Shown here in pieces: positions 1-6,772 of a stretch of DNA of 12,959 bases. How positions within the stretch are numbered: the first letter of the stretch is position 1; each line of letters opens with the position of its first letter. The notes beneath the pieces are model-generated. The model did no database searches and had not been told where the DNA came from. It saw only the letters and a list, made by a program, of their open reading frames with translations. The stretch is from JAAYBY01 sp964654125 (lineage in GTDB: Bacteria > Bacillota > Clostridia > Saccharofermentanales > UBA5734). The stretch covers positions 1 to 12,959 of the forward strand of contig CAZZGG010000075.1 in assembly GCA_964654125.1 (NCBI GenBank), read 5' to 3'. A program made the translations under genes and the position numbers.

Positions 1-110
1 GAGCGATACATAATAAGCACCAGCAAGCCAAGCTGAATGCTAAAAGCAACTAGACTTATCAAGATCAGCAAAATCCGCCAGACTTCACTGAGAAAAAACA
101 AGCTTAGCAA
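1..110 (-). CDS. Partial membrane protein, N-terminus only (runs off left edge)
   Basis: The reading frame opens at a TTG codon (108-110) that sits 8 nt after GGAGG (minus strand, 119-123) and stays open to the window edge, giving 36 complete codons. The peptide starts MLSLFFLSEVW and continues with a strongly hydrophobic stretch of about 23 residues (about 13-35) ending in MYR, as in a first transmembrane helix or an uncleaved signal anchor. An in-frame TAG two codons upstream prevents a longer start. It lies 55 bp downstream of the sensor lipoprotein gene on the same strand, so it is probably the third gene of that operon. A transporter permease or a sensor protein would both fit; too little is present to name it. 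Confidence 0.55.
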   Translation of the reverse strand, partial: MLSLFFLSEVWRILLILISLVAFSIQLGLLVLIMYR

Positions 111-165
111 AAACTATTCCTCCACTTGCAGTCACAAAACCAGTATACCATTGCACCTCCGGCTG

Positions 166-2529
166 TCAGGGGGCGGTCCTACTCTTGCCAGTTGGCCGGC
201 TGATCGTCTCATCTGGCCGGCCAGCCACTTCCAGACTGGCTTGATGCAGATAGCCATCCGAGCGCAGCTTGATCTGGCAGCCAGGCAGATCAGCAGCAGT
301 AAAGTCATTGCTGAAGGGCCGGTCGGCCAAAAGCTGGAGATTAACCAGATCAGCCTGGCTGCTGAGCCGGGCAATCAGCTCCGCCTCTTTCCTTTTAATC
401 AACTGCCAAAGACCTTCAAATAAAAAACTATAACATGCTATGGCTGCCGGCAGGCTGAGGTCTTGCTCAAGATCCGGTAAAAGAGCTAAAACCAGACCGG
501 CTCCAGCTGCTACATCGCCCAGCTCCGCCAGGTAAGCCAACAGTTCACTGCTGCCGATTGTGCTAGATCGCCTGCTCCAGAAGATCAGGTTATAACGTCT
601 CTTGATATAGGTCAGCAAAAGGTTAATCCGGGCCAGGCCCAGCTGGACAGGCAGCTCACCAGCCTTGGTCTGCTGGAACAATTCATTGACCAGAGTCAGC
701 TGGCTGCCAATTTTTCCCTGCAATTCAGCCTGCATCTTTTGATTGGCCTCTATTTGGGCCAATTCCGATTTAATCCGGTGTTCATGCGACAAGATCTCAT
801 TGCTCCAGGCCAGTTCCTGGATAGTCTTGTTTAAGCTCTCCTGCAACTTTTTTTCTGCAGTGTGATCTTCACGCCAGACGGCCAGACCACCTCTTATTCT
901 GGCAAAACGGGTTTTTGCCTGACTGCTTTGCGGTGTTTTCCGGGCCGCCAGAACTGTATCCCCCGCTTCATTTTTGATCTCCATCGCCAAGGGTGAATGC
1001 TTGAACAAGCTGGCATGCCTGCTATTGACTGGAATGAGGCCGGAGCTCATGGCTGACTGTAAAAAGAGCAGGGTAAAGATACCGACAGTAATGGTGAAAT
1101 CACTTTCCCAGGCCAAAGGCAGGCGCAAGACATAAAGCAGGGCATAGGCAAGCAGCATGAGGGTCAGGGCCAGTGGCAGCAACAGGGCTTTCTTGCGGGG
1201 ATTTTGCCTGGCTTTATGCAGGAGCAGGCCAACAGCACTTAATAAAAAGGCCACATTACTAAGTAGAACCACATAATAGCCTGGTCCATAGCTATAACTG
1301 CCATCCCAGCCGGCTGTCAGGTCAAGCTGGAAGACCAGCTTGTGCAGGTCATTTGTAAAAATCAATAAAAGCAGGCCTAGTTTATAAAAGACCGCCCAAC
1401 GCCACCAGCCAGGTGGTGGACCCGGTTCAGTGCGGTCAATCAGGCTGGCCACCCGGGCCAGTAAAAGAGGCAGGCCCAGTTGGAAAATATAATAGGCGTA
1501 CCAGACATAACGGGTCAAAAAGAATTTTGCCGGCATTTCATACTTCACCATCCGGAAAATAGTCCAGCTGACCAAGGCTAGTACAATCAAGTAGATCAAG
1601 GAGCGGATTGACTGGTTGAGAACTCGCCTGGCCATGTAGCCTGCCCAGGCAATCGCCAGGCTGATAAAAAGCAGGGCTGAGACAAGATGCTCCCGCATAT
1701 CTGCCGTGCTGTAGCGCCTTATTTGCTGGATCTGGCGCCGGTAAGTGCGCCAGACCTCCAGGCTGGCCTGGTTGAATGAAGTATAATCAGATATAGTCTG
1801 CTCTTTTTGATAAGCATTGGCTGGCGGATAAATCACAGCATCGGCCTGGCCGTCCAGCAAGCGCAGGCCCGCAGCTAAAAACTTTTCTTCTTTTACTGGC
1901 GGCAGCTCAGTATTCTTTAAGGCCAGCAGGCCCTTTTGCATGGTCAGGGTTCCTTCCCGGGGGATGCGCCAAAGCAGATTCTGGCCGGATTTGATCAGCT
2001 CCACTGCTTCATAATCAAACATGATCCGGTAAGGTGTTGCCTGGCCGGGCTCAGCCAGCAGGCCCTTGGCGTGGAGCTGACCTAAAAGCTCTGTCACCCC
2101 CTGTAAGGTGTAGTCCTGGTCCAGGATATAAGAAACACCGGTAACCAGGGCCCGGAAGGAAGCCTGTTGGCCGGACAGGCTGACAGGCAGGTCAACAGCA
2201 GCCAGCTCAGCAAAGCTGCCAATCAGCCGGTTGGTTTGGGCCAGATCCGTGACCAGGACGAGACTGGCCAGATATTGGGGCTGGAAGACCAGGTCCTGCT
2301 TGTATTCCAAAAGAGCAGCTATTTGCCAGTCAAAGGCCTCGACCGCCCTAAAACGCTGCAGGCCGGTTGCAGGATTGATCTGCAAAGTCAGGACCAGCTG
2401 GTCCGGCTGCTCCAGCGCTCTGGCGTAAGATGTGCTGTTCAAGGCCAGGCCATCCGGCTGGGTGCTAGTACAGCCAGCTAACAAGGCCAGTATAATTAAA
2501 AGGAAAATAAAAGCTTTGCTCTTAATCAT
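166..2529 (-). CDS. Sensor lipoprotein: extracellular domain, 7TM region, kinase-like cytoplasmic end
   Basis: A 787-aa membrane protein probably involved in signalling. Residues 1-19 form a lipoprotein signal peptide (MIKSKAF..., lipobox LLAGC, lipidated Cys19). Residues about 20-275 form an extracellular region that looks like a solute-binding domain. Seven hydrophobic segments follow (about 281-299, 309-326, 341-361, 379-393, 418-438, 447-468, 478-496). Motifs such as TNDLH, YSYGPGY and PLAWESDFT in this part resemble the 7TM input modules of some Firmicutes histidine kinases. A PAS-like segment (about 502-556), a charged coiled coil (about 557-615) and a C-terminal region (616-787) come next. 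I cannot find the N, G1 (DxGxG) or G2 boxes of a HATPase domain, nor a clear phosphoacceptor His, so catalysis is doubtful. A GTG start at 2541 adds four residues; the ATG at 2529 was preferred because it follows GGGTGG by 8 nt and gives a typical lipoprotein n-region. The start overlaps the araC stop by 8 bp, which implies translational coupling. Confidence 0.75.
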   Translation of the reverse strand: MIKSKAFIFLLIILALLAGCTSTQPDGLALNSTSYARALEQPDQLVLTLQINPATGLQRFRAVEAFDWQIAALLEYKQDLVFQPQYLASLVLVTDLAQTNRLIGSFAELAAVDLPVSLSGQQASFRALVTGVSYILDQDYTLQGVTELLGQLHAKGLLAEPGQATPYRIMFDYEAVELIKSGQNLLWRIPREGTLTMQKGLLALKNTELPPVKEEKFLAAGLRLLDGQADAVIYPPANAYQKEQTISDYTSFNQASLEVWRTYRRQIQQIRRYSTADMREHLVSALLFISLAIAWAGYMARRVLNQSIRSLIYLIVLALVSWTIFRMVKYEMPAKFFLTRYVWYAYYIFQLGLPLLLARVASLIDRTEPGPPPGWWRWAVFYKLGLLLLIFTNDLHKLVFQLDLTAGWDGSYSYGPGYYVVLLSNVAFLLSAVGLLLHKARQNPRKKALLLPLALTLMLLAYALLYVLRLPLAWESDFTITVGIFTLLFLQSAMSSGLIPVNSRHASLFKHSPLAMEIKNEAGDTVLAARKTPQSSQAKTRFARIRGGLAVWREDHTAEKKLQESLNKTIQELAWSNEILSHEHRIKSELAQIEANQKMQAELQGKIGSQLTLVNELFQQTKAGELPVQLGLARINLLLTYIKRRYNLIFWSRRSSTIGSSELLAYLAELGDVAAGAGLVLALLPDLEQDLSLPAAIACYSFLFEGLWQLIKRKEAELIARLSSQADLVNLQLLADRPFSNDFTAADLPGCQIKLRSDGYLHQASLEVAGRPDETISRPTGKSRTAP

Positions 2530-3391
2530 ACTGGCTGCCACCCGAACTTGTCACCTGCTGAAAATGGCTGGGTGGCACACCCTGCCTGGCCCTGAACAGG
2601 CGGCTGAAATAAAGCTGGTCCGAGTAACCAACAGTATGGGCAACCTGCTTGACAGTCAAATCTGTTTGCTGGAGCAACTCAATGGCAATACGCAGGCGCA
2701 TGTCGATAATGAAGGACTGGGGCGACTGGCCCATGCAGCTGCGAAAAAGGGCACTGTAGCGGCTGGTGCTGAGGTGTTCTAGCTCTGCCAGTTTCTGGAC
2801 TGTGATCGCCTGGCTGTAATGCTTATGGATATAGGCCAGGGAGCGGCTGAGCCGCTCCGGCCCTGCCTCAGCCTTTTTTCTCAGCTGGCTGCCGGCACTG
2901 CGGCTGAGCCGGACCAGCAGGAGCATCAGGATTGAGGCTGTGGCTGGTTGCAGGCAGTCATCCCGATAGATGAAATTGTCAAACAAGCGCTGAAAATCAT
3001 TTATAATACTCTCACTGACCCCGGCAGAATAGATAGTTTCATCACTAAGACCGCAGCTGGCCAGCAACTGCTCGACTTCTGCCCCGGTAAAATGAACCCA
3101 GTAATAAGTCATGTCCCGGCTGTCCGTCTTACTATAGCGGGTTGCATAACCGGGCCGCAGAATAACAAACTGGCCGGCCCCAAAGCTGATCTCCTGCTGC
3201 CTGATCTCTAAAGTGAGTTCACCCTGGCTGACAAACATCAGGTAATAATCCAGCCTGCCTTTTGGCCGCCAGGTCATGAAAGGGCGGTTTAAGACACTGA
3301 CCCCGGTGCAGTTGACCTGGAGGGGGTATTGCCGGCTGGCCAGATTGCAGCCATCCCGGTCCGCTAGGCGATAAAAAGACTGGTTATCCAT
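2522..3391 (-). CDS. AraC-family transcriptional regulator (cupin sensor + double HTH)
   Basis: A 289-aa DNA-binding regulator. Residues about 30-100 form an AraC-type cupin ligand-binding domain (for example GAGQFVILRPG near 71-81). Residues about 185-283 form the paired helix-turn-helix domain: first HTH near 197-217 (KLAELEHLSTSRYSALFRS), second near 247-268, followed by the family signature GYSDQLYFSRLFRARQG. There is no receiver domain, so it is not a YesN-type response regulator; it should sense a small molecule directly. The ATG follows AGGGAG by a normal distance. It is the first gene of the minus-strand operon with the 7TM lipoprotein and is divergent from the isomerase/oxidoreductase pair, its most likely target. 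The family assignment is secure; the ligand is unknown. Confidence 0.92.
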   Translation of the reverse strand: MDNQSFYRLADRDGCNLASRQYPLQVNCTGVSVLNRPFMTWRPKGRLDYYLMFVSQGELTLEIRQQEISFGAGQFVILRPGYATRYSKTDSRDMTYYWVHFTGAEVEQLLASCGLSDETIYSAGVSESIINDFQRLFDNFIYRDDCLQPATASILMLLLVRLSRSAGSQLRKKAEAGPERLSRSLAYIHKHYSQAITVQKLAELEHLSTSRYSALFRSCMGQSPQSFIIDMRLRIAIELLQQTDLTVKQVAHTVGYSDQLYFSRLFRARQGVPPSHFQQVTSSGGSQYD

Positions 3392-3450
3392 TGTGGTGTC
3401 TCCCTAAAAAATAATCGATTACTCCATATGATCGGTCTTTTCCTGCATAG

Positions 3451-3480
3451 ATTCTAACATGATACAGTCTATCATGAAAA
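3451..3480 (-). promoter_or_regulatory. Candidate araC promoter with palindromic operator
   Basis: On the minus strand, TTTTCA (3475-3480) and TAGAAT (3451-3456) are separated by 18 bp and fit a SigA-type -35/-10 pair, with the araC start about 60 bp downstream. The spacer is almost filled by a perfect inverted repeat, CATGATA-n5-TATCATG (3458-3476). A protein bound there would block or modulate this promoter, and it lies about 45 bp upstream of the divergent isomerase start. Autoregulation and control of the divergent operon are inferences. No convincing plus-strand promoter was found in the gap. Confidence 0.4.
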
Positions 3481-3519
3481 TATATGGGTGGCCTCAGGCC
3501 TGTTCAAGGAGGAAATTAT

Positions 3520-4350
3520 ATGAAGATCGCCCTTAATGCCTGGTCTGTTCCAGCGCAAGTACCTTTCGCAGAAATGTTCAACACTCTGGCAGGAGTCGGC
3601 TACGATGGTGTGGAGCTCAACCTGGATAAGGAAGACAGCTCAGCCCACGCTTTGACTTTTGCCACAACAGATGCCGAACTGGCTCAGATTAAAAAGCAAA
3701 GCCAGGCTGCCGGTCTGGCTATCGGCAGTGTTTCATCGTCACTTTATGGTAGCGGCCAGCTGGGAGTGCCAGATCTGGCCCAGCGCAGACGTGGCCAGGA
3801 GATCTTAAGGCGCCAGCTCCATCTGGCTAATGCCTTGGGTGCCGACACTATCCTGGTGGTCCCCAGTGGGATCAGTGAGACTGTCAGCCGGGTCGAAGCC
3901 TACAAGTACTCACTAGATACTTTAGCTGAACTGAAAGATGAGATAGAAGCTTCCGGTGTCAAGGTCGGCCTGGAAAATGTCTGGAATACATTTTTCCTTT
4001 CTCCTGTGGAAATGGTCAGCTTTATTGATCAGCTGGACAGCAAGGCCATCGGTGCTTATTTTGATGTCGGCAATGTGGCCGTTTTTTCCTATCCGGAGCA
4101 CTGGATTGAAATGCTGGCTGAACGCATCTTTAAGATCCATATTAAGGATTTCCGTAAAGGCGGCTCCTGGTTCTCAGGCAGCTTTGTCAATCTCTACGAA
4201 GGTTCCATCAACTGGCAGCGCGTTATTTCTGCCCTGCGCTCTGTCGGTTACGCTGACTGGCTGACTGCCGAGCTGGGCATAACAGAGCAATATCCGGCTT
4301 ATCTTTATGAAATAACCCATACGGCCATGCGCCATATGCTGCAAAAATAA
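3520..4350 (+). CDS. Sugar phosphate isomerase/epimerase (AP-endonuclease-2-like TIM barrel)
   Basis: A 276-aa cytoplasmic TIM-barrel protein of the xylose-isomerase-like superfamily, which includes IolE, IolI, hydroxypyruvate isomerase and ketose 3-epimerases. These enzymes isomerise, epimerise or dehydrate sugars and cyclitols with a divalent metal. Likely metal ligands are all present: Glu152 (GLENVWN), Asp182 (YFDVGN), His207 (KIHIKD) and Glu251 (TAEL). The N-terminus MKIALNAWSV begins the first strand. The ATG at 3520 was chosen because AAGGAGG ends 7-8 nt upstream; an in-frame ATG at 3484 would put that site inside the gene. It lies 36 bp upstream of a Gfo/Idh/MocA oxidoreductase on the same strand. 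That pairing is common in inositol and unusual-sugar catabolism. The exact substrate cannot be assigned. Confidence 0.88.
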   Translation: MKIALNAWSVPAQVPFAEMFNTLAGVGYDGVELNLDKEDSSAHALTFATTDAELAQIKKQSQAAGLAIGSVSSSLYGSGQLGVPDLAQRRRGQEILRRQLHLANALGADTILVVPSGISETVSRVEAYKYSLDTLAELKDEIEASGVKVGLENVWNTFFLSPVEMVSFIDQLDSKAIGAYFDVGNVAVFSYPEHWIEMLAERIFKIHIKDFRKGGSWFSGSFVNLYEGSINWQRVISALRSVGYADWLTAELGITEQYPAYLYEITHTAMRHMLQK

Positions 4351-4386
4351 GCCATCTTTATTACACACAATATCAGGAGGATTCTT

Positions 4387-5442
4387 ATGAAAAAACTAGC
4401 GATTATCGGTTGCGGTGGCATTGGCCAGTATCATCTGGGCCACTTTCTCCAGTTTGATGACATTGAGCTGGCCGGCTTTTGTGATCTGATCCTGGAAAGA
4501 GCTGAATCTTTTGTGGAAAAAGCTGGCAGTGGCCAGGCTTTTACAGACTTTAAAGAAATGTATGATGCTGTCCAGCCTGACATGGTCTTTATCTGTGTCC
4601 CGCCCACCCAGCATGGTGAAATTGAGTTGGAGACAATCCGGCGCAATATCCCCTTCTTTGTTGAAAAACCGATCGCCCTTGATCTTGATCTGGCCCGTCA
4701 GATCCGTGATGAAGTTGCCAAAGCCGGCCTGATCACCGCGGCTGGTTTCCAGTGCCGCTACAGCAGCCTGGTCGAACCAACCAAAGATTTTATTGACAAG
4801 AATGAAATCGCCTTCATCCAGTGCTCCCGTATTGGCGGTGTGCCCGGTGTCTACTGGTGGCGGGACAAGGACCTGTCCGGCGGCCAGATCGTGGAGCAGA
4901 CCATCCATCAGTTTGACCTGATCAGGGCCGTCTACGGTGAACCGGTTGAAGTTTTCACCTATGGCATGCGCGGCATGGTGCAGGAGTTTGACAATTACAA
5001 GACCGATGACCTCAGTGTGACAGCGATTCGCTTTGCCGGCGGTGCCTTAGCCAGCATTGCCACAGGCTGCTATGCTTTAGATGGTGCCTCTTTTGACAGC
5101 AAAATCACCTTCAGCAGCCGCGATGCCCGCCTGGACCACTATCTTTTGACCAAGGTTGATGTCTATGGCAAGGCAGCTGCCGAGGCAGTAGAAGGCCTCA
5201 TCTTCAAAGGTGACGGTACCATGGTCCAAGGCGAAGATGAAGCTGGCGCATCCTACAAGGAAGACGGCGATGCCGGCCTTACCTGTGACCGCACCTTCAT
5301 CGATGCCGTAATCAGCGGTGACCCCAGTAAGATCCGTTCACCTTATGCTGATGCCTATAAATCTCTTGTTTTCACCCTGGCCTGTAATGAATCGATGGCC
5401 AGCGGCAAACCGGTTGATATCAGCTCCCGCCTGAATGACTAA
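4387..5442 (+). CDS. Gfo/Idh/MocA family NAD(P)-dependent oxidoreductase
   Basis: A 351-aa dehydrogenase that should oxidise or reduce a hydroxyl group on a sugar, sugar acid or cyclitol using NAD(P). The N-terminal Rossmann fold carries the GCGGIG nucleotide-binding loop (residues 8-13). The family EKP motif is at 93-95, and the C-terminal substrate domain has EQTIHQFD (170-177), whose His174 is the likely catalytic residue. Length is normal for the family. AGGAGG lies 6 nt upstream of the ATG. It forms an operon with the upstream TIM-barrel isomerase and is followed directly by a strong terminator, so the two genes form a closed unit. Relatives include myo-inositol 2-dehydrogenase, but sequence alone does not select a substrate. 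Confidence 0.9.
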   Translation: MKKLAIIGCGGIGQYHLGHFLQFDDIELAGFCDLILERAESFVEKAGSGQAFTDFKEMYDAVQPDMVFICVPPTQHGEIELETIRRNIPFFVEKPIALDLDLARQIRDEVAKAGLITAAGFQCRYSSLVEPTKDFIDKNEIAFIQCSRIGGVPGVYWWRDKDLSGGQIVEQTIHQFDLIRAVYGEPVEVFTYGMRGMVQEFDNYKTDDLSVTAIRFAGGALASIATGCYALDGASFDSKITFSSRDARLDHYLLTKVDVYGKAAAEAVEGLIFKGDGTMVQGEDEAGASYKEDGDAGLTCDRTFIDAVISGDPSKIRSPYADAYKSLVFTLACNESMASGKPVDISSRLND

Positions 5443-5459
5443 GAACAGCGTCTAGTCCC

Positions 5460-5498
5460 AGCAGGCCTCATTTTTTGACAAAATGAGGCCTGCTTTTT
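5460..5498 (+). terminator. Rho-independent terminator after the oxidoreductase
   Basis: A perfect 15-bp stem (5460-5474 with 5480-5494) and a 5-nt loop (TTGAC) are followed by TTTTT, beginning 18 nt after the stop codon of the oxidoreductase. The A/T-rich loop-proximal part of the stem also gives a U-tract on the other strand, so it may act in both directions. It separates the isomerase/oxidoreductase unit from the permease. Confidence 0.9.
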
Positions 5499-5526
5499 CA
5501 AGACAACAAAATTAACAGGTAAAACT

Positions 5527-6291
5527 ATGGCACCACATCACATGCTTTTGATTGTCTGCCCCCTGATCTTCCTGGCCAGTTTTATCGACAGCATTGCTGG
5601 CGGCGGCGGCCTGATCAGTATTCCGGCTTATCTTTTGACTGGCATCCCCACCCATCTGGCCCTGGGCAGTAACAAATTGTCTGCCGCAGCCGGCACAGCC
5701 CTGGCTGGCTGGCGTTATCATAAGCATGGCAAGATCCATCTGCCCGGCGCTGTCAGTTCAGCTGTTTTCGCCCTGGGCGGAGCAGCCCTGGGCACCCGCC
5801 TGGGCCTGCTGCTTGAACAGGATCTGTTAAAGAAAATTTTGCTCGTCCTGGTTCCGGCCGCCGCCATCTTTATGCTGGTGAGCGGGCGCAAAGAAGAACG
5901 GGCCCAGTCTTTGACCGGCCGGCCCCTCATCCTGGTTTGTTGTCTGGCTGGTTTTTTTATTGGTATCTACGACGGTCTGGCCGGTCCGGGCACAGGTTCT
6001 TTTTTGATCCTGATCTACACTGCTGTGGCTGGCTACGATTATGTCACTGCCAGCGGCAATGCCAAACTGGTTAATCTTGCTGCCAATCTGGCCAGCCTGT
6101 CTGTTTTTTTACTGGCTGGCAAAGTGCTCTTCTGGTTGGCACTGCCAGCGGCGGCCTGCAGCATTGCCGGCGGTCTTTTAGGCAGCCAGCTGGCTTTAAA
6201 GCGCGGCCGGGGCCTGATCAGGGCCGTGCTCTTTTTGATCATGCTGGCTATAGTCATTAAGCTGGCAGTAGATCTATATCTGGCGAGGTGA
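5527..6291 (+). CDS. TSUP-family (TauE/SafE-like) membrane permease
   Basis: A 254-aa integral membrane protein with about eight hydrophobic segments in two related halves, as in the TSUP/TauE-SafE family of anion exporters. Each half carries the expected conserved stretch: FIDSIAGGGGLISIPAYLL with ALGSNKLSAAAGT in the first, GIYDGLAGPGTGSFLILIY with SGNAKLVNL in the second. Characterised relatives move sulfite, sulfoacetate or other organosulfur anions across the cytoplasmic membrane; the substrate here is unknown. The ATG follows only a weak site (ACAGGT). The gene starts 28 bp after the terminator, leaving little room for a promoter, so expression may depend on readthrough or on an unrecognised promoter. 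The downstream HD gene begins 4 bp after its stop. Confidence 0.88.
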   Translation: MAPHHMLLIVCPLIFLASFIDSIAGGGGLISIPAYLLTGIPTHLALGSNKLSAAAGTALAGWRYHKHGKIHLPGAVSSAVFALGGAALGTRLGLLLEQDLLKKILLVLVPAAAIFMLVSGRKEERAQSLTGRPLILVCCLAGFFIGIYDGLAGPGTGSFLILIYTAVAGYDYVTASGNAKLVNLAANLASLSVFLLAGKVLFWLALPAAACSIAGGLLGSQLALKRGRGLIRAVLFLIMLAIVIKLAVDLYLAR

Positions 6292-6295
6292 TTAA

Positions 6296-6772
6296 ATGTT
6301 AAATAAAGTCTTGGCAAAAATGAAAGCAGTGTTCGCTGACCATCCCCAATATATTACCCACACCCAAGCTGTCCTGGCCGCAGCAGTCGCTATCATGGAC
6401 CGGGAAAAGATCAGCCAGGAGCGTGAATTGATCAGCCTGGCGGCGCTACTACACGATATCGGCCTGCCGGCTGCCCAAAAAAAGTATGGTTCGACTGCCG
6501 GTCCCTGGCAGGAAAAAGAAGGGGCCCGTATCGCCCGCGAGATCCTGACCGACCTGGGCTATCCGGGCGATATCCCCAGGATCTGCTATATCGTAGGACA
6601 CCATCACACAGCGGAAAAAATAGATGGACTGGATTTCCAGATCATCTGGGAGGCAGATCTGCTGGTCAATCTGGCTGGCCAAAAATTTTCCAGCCAGGAG
6701 CTGGAACAATTAATTGCCAAAAACTTCAAGACCAGGAGCGGGCAAGAGCTGGCCCGTCAACGCTTTAGCTGA
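6296..6772 (+). CDS. HD-domain phosphohydrolase
   Basis: A 158-aa cytoplasmic protein made almost entirely of one HD domain, a metal-dependent phosphohydrolase fold acting on nucleotides or other phosphate compounds. The signature residues are visible: His22, His53-Asp54 (LLHDIG), the GHHH cluster around 101-104 and Asp121 (EADLLVNL). The protein is short and has no extra sensor or synthetase domain, so it resembles small stand-alone HD hydrolases. Its ribosome binding site GAGGTGA overlaps the stop codon of the permease, which means the pair is translationally linked. The last 16 bp overlap the 3' end of the convergent peptidase gene. The substrate is not predictable. Confidence 0.85.
   Translation: MLNKVLAKMKAVFADHPQYITHTQAVLAAAVAIMDREKISQERELISLAALLHDIGLPAAQKKYGSTAGPWQEKEGARIAREILTDLGYPGDIPRICYIVGHHHTAEKIDGLDFQIIWEADLLVNLAGQKFSSQELEQLIAKNFKTRSGQELARQRFS

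Noticed and set aside
37..423. Plus-strand open frame of 128 codons at the left end
   Set aside because: It lies opposite the end of the sensor gene and the next minus-strand gene, has no ribosome binding site and shows no recognisable domain; it is a shadow frame.
4396..4908. Minus-strand 170-codon frame opposite the oxidoreductase
   Set aside because: It is a shadow of the Gfo/Idh/MocA coding sequence and shows no family motif.
5527..6291. Sulfoglycolysis cluster (isomerase, oxidoreductase and TauE-like exporter together)
   Set aside because: A terminator separates the permease from the enzymes, and no sulfoquinovosidase, aldolase/transaldolase or kinase is present, so the context does not support the pathway.
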